From Halomonas ramblicola (GTDB lineage Bacteria; Pseudomonadota; Gammaproteobacteria; Pseudomonadales; Halomonadaceae), in contig NZ_JAUFPL010000027.1 in assembly GCF_030409215.1 (NCBI RefSeq), forward strand, positions 80,004 to 144,003: a stretch of 64,000 bases of DNA, read 5' to 3'. The position numbers were made by a program, and so were the translations under genes. A model generated the notes under the pieces. The model did no database searches. It was not told the DNA's origin and worked only from the letters and a program-made list of their open reading frames with translations. Of the stretch, positions 57,223 to 64,000 are shown piece by piece; positions within the stretch are counted from its first letter, which is position 1; each line of letters begins with the position of its first letter.

Positions 57223-58218
57223 TCAGAAGCTGACGCTGATACCCGCCGCTAGGTTGTTGTCGGTGCGGTCGTAGTGCCCCGCCTCGAGGAAGGCGTAGAC
57301 GTCCTGGTTGAAGTGGTGACGTACGATACCCACCACGGCACTGTTGTCGGCGTCGTTGGGCTTGTCGTTCTCGGAATAGCCGAGGGATGCCGACCAGGAC
57401 TCGCTCAGGTTGGCCGAGACATTGACGCCCCAGGCGTCAAAGCTGCGATTCGTCGCCTCGGCATGGTCATCGTTGTGCTCGTAGACGCCGCCCAGCTGGA
57501 TGACACCGAAGTCGTAGCCGAGGCCGAAGGAGGTGCGGTAGAGGTCATAGCCCTCCTCGACGGGGGTGTTGACCTGGGTGTGGCCGACCCCGACGTTCAG
57601 CGGCCCCTGCTCGTAGATTAGTCGCCCGGTCGCCACGTCCACCTCTTCGCCGTTGTGGGCATCAGGGGTCAAGACCGCGCCGATGAACTGGAAGCCGCCG
57701 AACCGGGGCGTGGCGTAGGAGAGCACGTCGCTGCCCTGCTCGGCCTGGCCGAAGATGGCGTTCTGCCCGGTCTGGCCATGCATCTGGTTGTATTCGAACT
57801 TGTTGACGTTTCGGTAAAGCTGGGCCCAGAAGCCGGACGGTGCCCGCGACCACAGGCCAATATTGCCATATTCGGTCAGCAGCAGGACCCTGGCCGTGCG
57901 GATGTAGATCTCGCCGTCGTCTTGGGCATGGGCGCCGGGCGTCCAAGTCTGGTCGTCTACAGAATTGATAGCATTAGCAAAATCACCGACCAGGTCGTAG
58001 CGGATCCGCAAGCCTTCGTTGACGGTATATACCCCACCCACACCGGCCTCGGCCTTAAAGGCCCAGAGATCAATGTCCCGGTCGTCGACGTTCAGCATGC
58101 CCCCCGTCAGGGTGCCGTAAAACTGCGGGCCGGTATGGTGTTCATCGGCCAGCACCTGACCGGTGAGGGCGAGGGCCAGAGCCAGGGGGGCGAGGGTCAG
58201 TCGTGTTGCGGTTGTCAT
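57223..58218 (-). CDS. Outer-membrane porin (Gram-negative porin type)
   Basis: A 331-residue beta-barrel protein with a signal peptide cut after Ala24 (QVLA-DEHH) and a C-terminal Phe (GISVSF). The rest is alternating strands, acidic overall (many Asp and Glu), as in porins of halophiles. Pieces such as QFYGTLTGGMLNVDD and SWSASLGYSEND are typical of trimeric general porins. AGAGAG precedes the ATG. It may supply solutes to the nearby TRAP system. Confidence 0.88.
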   Translation of the reverse strand: MTTATRLTLAPLALALALTGQVLADEHHTGPQFYGTLTGGMLNVDDRDIDLWAFKAEAGVGGVYTVNEGLRIRYDLVGDFANAINSVDDQTWTPGAHAQDDGEIYIRTARVLLLTEYGNIGLWSRAPSGFWAQLYRNVNKFEYNQMHGQTGQNAIFGQAEQGSDVLSYATPRFGGFQFIGAVLTPDAHNGEEVDVATGRLIYEQGPLNVGVGHTQVNTPVEEGYDLYRTSFGLGYDFGVIQLGGVYEHNDDHAEATNRSFDAWGVNVSANLSESWSASLGYSENDKPNDADNSAVVGIVRHHFNQDVYAFLEAGHYDRTDNNLAAGISVSF

Positions 58219-58938
58219 TGTGAGCTCTCTTTATCTGTCTTATTAATATTGGTTTCTTCGAACGTGAGATGCCGTTCCCTTACCAATTATCGAGGAGGAA
58301 TTTAGGTGAACCAGAGTGTTGACGCAGCCGTTAGAACGTGTCGACTCAGGCCAGACACGCGGAAACGGGTGCTAAAAATTCAGAAATCAATCTCTTGTCT
58401 TTGGTTACCTCATATTCCCGGTGTGTTTCAACGCCCTTAAATTGCATCGGGCCACACTGGCAGCGACGGTATCGGACAACGCGGGAGGCGATGCCGTGAG
58501 TTTGGAAGCGGCGGAAAGAGTTGCGAAAAAAGCTCGAACACTCACTCTATTTCTCCTTTTTTATCTATCTCGTAGCGTTTAGTGCCTGCCGAAAGACGGT
58601 TTCTGACACCCCTTTTACTCACTCGATTACAACATCATCCCATTAAACGGTCTAACGGTATTTGACGATAGGTTGTTCGCTTTTCCTTATGATCCAACAG
58701 ACGAGTTACTTTCACGGAAAGTTATGACGACTTGCTCGCTGGACCACGCCAACATGACGATGTCTACCCCTACGACTGTTAACACCGAGGATACCGGCAG
58801 CGGCATGGCGATCAACCAGAGAACGTAGCCTTGGCCCAGCTCCGATATATTTCGCAGCCTGACAGGCTGCGCGTTTTCTCGGCTAATGACTATAACCAAA
58901 ACGCCAGAATCGCCAGTATTCCCGACCTGGAAATCACT
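58219..58938. other. 720-base gap, mostly non-coding
   Basis: The longest gap in the window, A/T-rich. It contains one candidate short frame on the minus strand (58405-58545, described separately) and another at 58687-58899 with a hydrophobic run but no sure start. It should carry the porin promoter and the end of the sulfatase transcript. I see no RNA gene or repeat that I can support. Confidence 0.5.
58405..58545 (-). CDS. Candidate 46-residue small protein
   Basis: A minus-strand frame starting at a GTG (58545) 6 bases after a good AAGGAG site. The product is Ala/Ser/Thr-rich with several Arg and Lys and no membrane helix. No homology recognised. The ribosome-binding site is the only strong point, so it could be chance. 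Confidence 0.25.
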   Translation of the reverse strand: MSVRAFFATLSAASKLTASPPALSDTVAASVARCNLRALKHTGNMR

Positions 58939-60252
58939 TCATCGCTGGGGCATATCCGCTCTGCTATATATCAAGCTCACGACAGCATCTTCCGGAATGG
59001 GGGGCATCGTTTCGTTCCATGCCAACCACTGGTTGCGCATATCTTCCAGTTTATCCGGATAAATCTTTGCCTTATTGGCTCGTTCACGGGCATCATCGGC
59101 GATGTTGAACAGGTACTCGTACTCATCGACCTTGAGATACTTCCAGTCACCCAGTCGAAAGGCACGCTGGGCACGATGTTTCATTCGCCAAAAGAGAGGC
59201 CGCTCGAACTGATCAACTTTCCCTGTTATAACAGGCAACAGCGAAACACCATCAACTGGATATTTAGCGTCTATTTCCCCTCCTCCTGCCTCAAGCAAGG
59301 TACGCGACCAATCCATGGTCATGCAGTGCTGCGAACTGACGGTGCCGGCGGGGACCGCCTTCGGCCAACGCACGATCCAGGGCACACGAATACCGCCTTC
59401 GGTCAAATCCATTTTCGCGCCCACCAGGGGCCAGTTGTCGGAAAACCGTTCACCGCCATTATCGCTGGTGAAAACGATGATCGTGTCGTCCGTCAGGCCA
59501 TACTGATCCAGAACCTCCATCAGCCGCCCTATGCCTTCGTCCATGTGGTGGATCATTTTTCGGTAGGTGTGGATGTTGCCACCTTCAAGGTGGAAGATTG
59601 ATGAAATCTCTTCAGCAAGGTGACCATCGTCCCGGGATTCCCAGGGCCAATGGGGCGCCGTATAGTGCAGGCTCAAAAAGAAGGGGGTGTGGTCGGCATC
59701 CTTTGCTCGACGATGGACAAAATCAACCGCACGATCGGAGAACAGATCGGTGATATAGCCAATCTCTTCGTGTTCCTCCTCATTAATCCAAAAGTCGTGG
59801 TCACCCCGGCCACTCTTATGGGTGAAATAGTCCACCCCCCCGGCCATGATGCCATAGAATTCATCATAGCCAGATAAACGGGGTCCAAAGTGAGGAGGGT
59901 AGCCCAAATGCCACTTACCGATAAGCCCTGTATAATAGCCGGCTTTCTTCAACTGAGACGGCAATGTCGGAATGTGCGGGGGCAGGCCGAGCGTTTTGCT
60001 CCCCTTGCTTCGACTGTGAATCGGCTCCTCCAGCGCACCACGCAAGCGATACTGATAGGCCATCGACATCAGTGCGAAGCGTGTCGGTGAGCATACGGGC
60101 GAGTTGGCATAGCCATCGAGGAACATCATGCCTTCTTCCGCCAGCTTGTCGATATTCGGTGAAACCGGACCGAACTGCGCTTCGCGACCGCCGTAGCACC
60201 CCAGGTCCGCGTAGCCGAGGTCATCCGCGACAATGTAGATAATATTGGTCAT
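58939..60252 (-). CDS. Cytoplasmic sulfatase
   Basis: A 437-residue type I sulfatase of the alkaline-phosphatase superfamily, hydrolysing sulfate esters. The catalytic formylglycine signature is Cys54-Ser-Pro-Thr-Arg58 (SPVCSPTR), which an FGE-type enzyme must modify. Metal ligands are Asp10 and Asp11 (IVADDLGYADLG) and FTSDNGGE. No signal peptide is present, so it acts in the cytoplasm. The start overlaps the TRAP permease stop as ATGA, which ties desulfation to uptake. Confidence 0.92.
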   Translation of the reverse strand: MTNIIYIVADDLGYADLGCYGGREAQFGPVSPNIDKLAEEGMMFLDGYANSPVCSPTRFALMSMAYQYRLRGALEEPIHSRSKGSKTLGLPPHIPTLPSQLKKAGYYTGLIGKWHLGYPPHFGPRLSGYDEFYGIMAGGVDYFTHKSGRGDHDFWINEEEHEEIGYITDLFSDRAVDFVHRRAKDADHTPFFLSLHYTAPHWPWESRDDGHLAEEISSIFHLEGGNIHTYRKMIHHMDEGIGRLMEVLDQYGLTDDTIIVFTSDNGGERFSDNWPLVGAKMDLTEGGIRVPWIVRWPKAVPAGTVSSQHCMTMDWSRTLLEAGGGEIDAKYPVDGVSLLPVITGKVDQFERPLFWRMKHRAQRAFRLGDWKYLKVDEYEYLFNIADDARERANKAKIYPDKLEDMRNQWLAWNETMPPIPEDAVVSLIYSRADMPQR

Positions 60253-62201
60253 CCGTTAGCCTTTTTTAACCAGAATAAAAAGGATACTTTCAGATCAGCG
60301 CGCAAATGCCAGCACCACAAGATAAGCGCCAGACTCATACCCAGTTGATCCCACAGCAAGCCCGGCGCAAACAGCATGACGGCCGCCACTAACCTGATGG
60401 CTATTTCATAGATCCTCAGGGCACGCTTATGGAAGCCGGTTAGGGCGGTCGCTGTCAGCAGAATGCCAACCACCAGCTTGATCAGTAACCAGAACCAGGT
60501 CCCGAGATCGAAAATGACCCCCGATTGATCCACCGTTAACAACTGAGGGTTGAATGCGAACGTAAAGGGAATGATGAAGATCATGATGCCCACTTTGGAA
60601 GCCTGGGCCGAAGTGGCTATCGGCCCGCCACCTGAAATACTCGCCGCCGCGTAGGCCGCGATGGCGACCGGTGGTGTAATCGCGGAACCAACGGCAATAA
60701 AAAACACGAACAAGTGCGCGGTCAGCGGAGCCAGTCCCAGTTGCTCCATGGCCGGAATAGCGATGGTGGCCACCGTCACATAGGCTGGCAGTGTGGGCAT
60801 GCCCATACCCAGCACAACACAGCACATAGCCGCCACCAACAGGGAGATCAACAGCGAATCGGTTGCGATGCTGTTGAGCAGGATACTGAACTTAATGGGG
60901 ACACCGGTGACGGAAAGCGCGGAGATAACGATACTGACCGCGGCGATCGCCATCAATAAGCCAGCGAAGGTGTTGCCACCCGCACACAGGCTCCGAAGCA
61001 ACAGGGCCGGCTTAGCACGTACCGCGGGATTGATCAGGCTCAGCGGAAACAGCAACGCCAACGCGGTGATGGAAGCGCCGGAGGGCGATAAACCGGAGAC
61101 AAGAAGTGCCACGATGGTTCCCAGCGGGATAAAGATAAGCAGTAGATTCAGATAGTCCTGCCGCACAGGCTCGTCGACGCCCACCACCTTTTCGTCCGCA
61201 CGAATACCAAGCCGGCGGGATTCAAACACGATCATCGCGAACAAACTGCCGTAGTAAGCGATAGCAGGCACCAATACCGCGATAATGACGGTCAAATAGC
61301 TCACCCCTACGAAGTCGGCCAATACGATCGCCGCGGCCCCCATGATCGGCGGCATGGTTTGCCCTCCCGTTGACGCGGCCGCTTCCACGGCGCCGGCGAA
61401 ATTGGAGGAGAAACCCCGACGTTTGATCATCGGGATGGTCACCACGCCGGTGCCGACGACGTTGCCGACCGCACTGCCCGATACCGTTCCGAACAGTGCC
61501 GAGGAGAGAACAGCGGCATGAGCGGGACCGCCCGCCGTGCGCCGCATCCAGGAGAACGCAATCCGGATCATCGAATCGCCCGCGCCCACTCCTTCCAATA
61601 CAGCACCGAGAATGATAAACGGAAACACCGTGGTGATGACGATGGCGAAGGTGCTACCCAAGATGCCCGCATCCAGGCTGAAAAACAGGTTCTGCGCCAG
61701 CGTTTCGGTAATACCTGTGTCAACGGTCCGCAAAGGACCGGGCCACCAGTGACCGGTCGCCATGTAAAGGATGCCGAACATACCCAGTAACGCCACCGGG
61801 GCACCCCAGATTCGCCAGCAGAAAAACAGCGCGCCTGTGGAAGCGATCAGTGCTATCCACATTTCCTTGGCGCCAAATAGAAACATGGCACTGTCCAGAC
61901 GGGTGGCGACCTGATAATACTCCCAGCATGACCAAATCAGTGCGATTGAGAGAATAACACCGATAACGGCCTGCCATGCCGGGATCTCGTTTTTTCGGAC
62001 CTGGCACAGCATACTAAACATGACCGCCAGTACGCACAGTGCAAAGAAAGAGGCCCTGAAGAACACCATGGGAAACGGACCAATCTGAATGTCCCCAATG
62101 GCCGGCATGACGTTCGCAAGCCCATACAGACTAACCGCCAGACAAAGGATGGACCTAATCCAGAAAAGCGGTTCAAAAGGCGGTTTAGAGGAAGAAAACA
62201 T
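60249..62201 (-). CDS. Fused TRAP transporter permease (DctQM type)
   Basis: A 650-residue permease with the small and large TRAP subunits in one chain. Some 14-18 membrane helices are predicted. The large-subunit part contains TVSGSAVGNVVGTGVVTIPMIKRRG and GQTMPPIMGAAAIVLADFVGVSY, hallmarks of the TAXI-associated group. It uses a Na+ or H+ gradient. It follows the binding protein gene by 68 bases, and the sulfatase gene overlaps its end. Confidence 0.93.
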   Translation of the reverse strand: MFSSSKPPFEPLFWIRSILCLAVSLYGLANVMPAIGDIQIGPFPMVFFRASFFALCVLAVMFSMLCQVRKNEIPAWQAVIGVILSIALIWSCWEYYQVATRLDSAMFLFGAKEMWIALIASTGALFFCWRIWGAPVALLGMFGILYMATGHWWPGPLRTVDTGITETLAQNLFFSLDAGILGSTFAIVITTVFPFIILGAVLEGVGAGDSMIRIAFSWMRRTAGGPAHAAVLSSALFGTVSGSAVGNVVGTGVVTIPMIKRRGFSSNFAGAVEAAASTGGQTMPPIMGAAAIVLADFVGVSYLTVIIAVLVPAIAYYGSLFAMIVFESRRLGIRADEKVVGVDEPVRQDYLNLLLIFIPLGTIVALLVSGLSPSGASITALALLFPLSLINPAVRAKPALLLRSLCAGGNTFAGLLMAIAAVSIVISALSVTGVPIKFSILLNSIATDSLLISLLVAAMCCVVLGMGMPTLPAYVTVATIAIPAMEQLGLAPLTAHLFVFFIAVGSAITPPVAIAAYAAASISGGGPIATSAQASKVGIMIFIIPFTFAFNPQLLTVDQSGVIFDLGTWFWLLIKLVVGILLTATALTGFHKRALRIYEIAIRLVAAVMLFAPGLLWDQLGMSLALILWCWHLRADLKVSFLFWLKKANG

Positions 62202-62269
62202 CGTATTCTCCGGAGCGAAGAGGGTGCGGTGTACCCCCCTCTATGACGGAAGCTTTGTCGGGTAAATCT

Positions 62270-63259
62270 TTACTTCGTCAACAGTCTTTCGGGAATGCTC
62301 ATCCCGGCTTCCTGATAGTAGCGTACGGCTCCTGGGTGCAGGGGCGTATCGACACCGGCAAAAGGATTCGAGTCAGATAAATAAGCCAGCACCTTATTAT
62401 TATTCGCGAGTTGGTCGCGATGCTCGAAATAGGTCTTGGTCAACTGATACGCGACTTCTTCCGAAATATCCTTGTTAACCATCATTAACATCGTCAGCTG
62501 CCAAGCATGGATCGCCTCTTCATTCACTTGACCCGGATAAGTGTTGGGTGGGATTTCACTCAATTGCAACCCCGTCCCTTTTGGCGGCTCAACGTCTCCT
62601 ACCGACAGCAGGTAAATATCGCGCGACAGGCTCAGTTCCGCCAATGCCTGGGAACCCAGCCCAAAAGCGCCGACATAGACGTCGTACTGACCGTCCTGGA
62701 AGGCTTGATTCGCCGCACCCCAAGGGGCCTTAACCGGCGTATATTCGCCTTCTGAAAGACCACCGGCTTCAATCAGGGAAGTTATTTGTTCATTGGCGGC
62801 ACCTCCGGGCGGGCCGATGAAAATACGCTCGCCTTCGGCATCCGACCACTCTCTGATGCCAGCATCCGCCCAGGTGATGGGATGGTACAGCCCGGTTGGA
62901 ATGCTAAAAAGAGACCGCACGTTCCCCGCGAGATCAGCGGCCTGGTCGCCCATTTCAGCATAGGGGCCAGTACCTTGCTTCAAAGCATCATAGGCAAACG
63001 GCGGTACAAAGGCTGAATCCAACCTGCCGAGCCCTAATTTGAGCAACGATCGGGTCAGTGTCTGATTTAATGAAAGCTGAATATCGACGCCATTGTCCGC
63101 CCAATGCGACGACAAGGCTTGAGGCAAGACGCCTACGACGTTATTGGCACCGGCCGACTCCATGCTGATCTGCTCGGCGTGAGAAGGGGCGGTGGCGAGA
63201 GCACCGCCCATGATTGTGGCATAAAGCCCAGCCCTCAGATATTTCAAGGTGGGGTTCAT
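62270..63259 (-). CDS. TAXI-family TRAP solute-binding protein
   Basis: A 329-residue periplasmic binding protein with a signal peptide cut near Ala28 (SHAEQ). It has the TAXI-type opening ISMESAGANNVVGVLPQALSSHW (shown in part), FIGPPGGAANEQITSLIEAGG and AFQDGQYDVYVGAFG. It captures a substrate for the fused permease next to it. The neighbouring sulfatase suggests a sulfated ligand; that is inference. Confidence 0.9.
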   Translation of the reverse strand: MNPTLKYLRAGLYATIMGGALATAPSHAEQISMESAGANNVVGVLPQALSSHWADNGVDIQLSLNQTLTRSLLKLGLGRLDSAFVPPFAYDALKQGTGPYAEMGDQAADLAGNVRSLFSIPTGLYHPITWADAGIREWSDAEGERIFIGPPGGAANEQITSLIEAGGLSEGEYTPVKAPWGAANQAFQDGQYDVYVGAFGLGSQALAELSLSRDIYLLSVGDVEPPKGTGLQLSEIPPNTYPGQVNEEAIHAWQLTMLMMVNKDISEEVAYQLTKTYFEHRDQLANNNKVLAYLSDSNPFAGVDTPLHPGAVRYYQEAGMSIPERLLTK

Positions 63260-63328
63260 AGTTTCTCCAGCACAGATGTTGTTTTAGCTTGAGTTTATTC
63301 AACGCCGGCAACCGCTGAAATGGCTTTT

Positions 63329-64000
63329 CTAGCGGGGCTCGATCCGGTCCCACTCCACGAGCAACGTGGACGAACCGCGATGGGAGGTATTGGGCAGGTA
63401 GTCCGGTTTTTGGCCAGGCACCATGCGAAGGCTTGGGATTCGTCGCGTCAACTCTTCGAGATAGACCTTCATTTCCAGCCGCGCGAGGGGCGAACCCATG
63501 CAGAAGTGCGGCCCGAAGCTGAAAGAAAGATGGTCTCGGGCATTTTCTCTGCGGATATCGAAGGTGTCCGGGTCGGAAAAATGCGAGCGGTCGCGATTCG
63601 CCGATCCGAGCACCACGAGGACCATCGAGTTGGCGGGCACTTCCACGCCGGCGATCTCAACGTCGCGCGTGGTCACGCGTCGCCAGGCGATCACGCTGCC
63701 CTCGTAGCGCAGTCCTTCCTCGACCGCGTTGGGAATGAGCGAAGGATCCTGGCACAGCAGCTCCCACTGTTCCCGATGAGTCAGCAGCGCGCGCACCGTG
63801 TTGCCGGACAGGTTCGTGGTCGTATCGTGTCCTGCCATCAACAGGCCGAACAGCATGACCGCGATATTCTGCTTGGTGATGCCTTCCGGTTTCTCGGCGT
63901 GCCATTGTTGAATCAGCTCGCTGATGTAGTCCTCGCCCGGGTTCGCCTCCAAAGCGTCGACCCGATCAAAGCAGTACTGCAGGTAATCGCAGAACGAGGG
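63329..64000 (-). CDS. Cytochrome P450 (N-terminal part outside window)
   Basis: The frame is open to the window end, so the gene begins beyond base 64000; about 223 residues are visible. The I-helix reads LLMAGHDTTTNLSGN, the K-helix ExxR motif is EEGLRYEG, and the haem-binding loop is FSFGPHFCMGSPLARLE, with the Cys ligand. It is a soluble bacterial class I P450. It lies 69 bases upstream of the TAXI gene on the same strand and may hydroxylate the same substrate. Confidence 0.93.
   Translation of the reverse strand, partial: PSFCDYLQYCFDRVDALEANPGEDYISELIQQWHAEKPEGITKQNIAVMLFGLLMAGHDTTTNLSGNTVRALLTHREQWELLCQDPSLIPNAVEEGLRYEGSVIAWRRVTTRDVEIAGVEVPANSMVLVVLGSANRDRSHFSDPDTFDIRRENARDHLSFSFGPHFCMGSPLARLEMKVYLEELTRRIPSLRMVPGQKPDYLPNTSHRGSSTLLVEWDRIEPR

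Noticed and set aside
58687-58899. 70-codon minus-strand frame with a hydrophobic run downstream of the sulfatase
   Set aside because: No good start signal and no recognisable family. It may be a remnant, but I cannot support it as a gene.

Overview
The window reads as a chromosomal segment of a moderately halophilic, GC-rich gammaproteobacterium. I infer Halomonas, Chromohalobacter or a close relative. The grounds are strong GC bias in third codon positions, typical gammaproteobacterial housekeeping genes (secD-secF, tag, metE/metR, nrdA/nrdB with two ATP-cones, kefB-type antiporter) and a catR-catBCA-benABCD-benE cluster, an order I recall from halophilic Halomonadaceae. No rRNA, tRNA, CRISPR array or intact insertion sequence was seen.

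Layout. 1-5.7 kb: end of secD, secF, a META-domain lipoprotein with a glyoxalase-fold protein, tag and a membrane hydrolase. 5.7-13 kb: an azoreductase-like flavoprotein, an MliC-type lipoprotein, divergent metE/metR and a two-component system. 13-17.6 kb: class Ia ribonucleotide reductase behind a promoter carrying a tandem pair of NrdR-box-like sites. 17.7-23 kb: a small unknown protein, then an RND efflux operon (adaptor, pump, TetR-type regulator) whose promoter spacer holds a perfect 16-bp palindrome. 23.1-25 kb: a tiny ORF, a DUF3565 + LigD-phosphoesterase fusion and a stand-alone LigD polymerase domain. 25-32.9 kb: DUF1326, a ChrR-like double cupin, a KefB-type antiporter and an iron-sulfur helicase translationally coupled to a FAN1-like VRR nuclease. 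33-44.7 kb: nitronate monooxygenase, aspartic protease, MFS protein, an ATP-grasp ligase + CocE/NonD hydrolase pair, a TelA/XpaC/small-membrane-protein operon, LLM oxidoreductase, envelope proteins and a YbaK-type deacylase.

44.8-54.8 kb: a complete benzoate-to-3-oxoadipate-enol-lactone operon, catB-catC-catA-benA-benB-benC-benD plus two different BenE-type transporters, all on the minus strand. It is transcribed divergently from a LysR regulator whose own ribosome-binding site sits inside a perfect ATAC-N7-GTAT site. Benzoate would be imported by BenE, converted to catechol by BenABC and BenD, cleaved by CatA, and carried to muconolactone and 3-oxoadipate enol-lactone by CatB and CatC. The enol-lactone hydrolase is not in the window.

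54.8-64 kb: the sequence becomes visibly more A+T-rich, intergenic gaps lengthen, and there is a frameshifted gene fragment at 55.1-55.5 kb, all suggesting acquired or rearranged DNA. It carries a 3-hydroxyacyl-CoA dehydrogenase, a porin, and a tightly packed minus-strand set: cytochrome P450 (cut by the window end), a TAXI-type TRAP binding protein, a fused TRAP permease and a sulfatase with no signal peptide. I infer a module that imports an intact sulfate ester and desulfates it in the cytoplasm. This is the most original candidate system in the window. The split LigD and the ATP-grasp/CocE pair come next.
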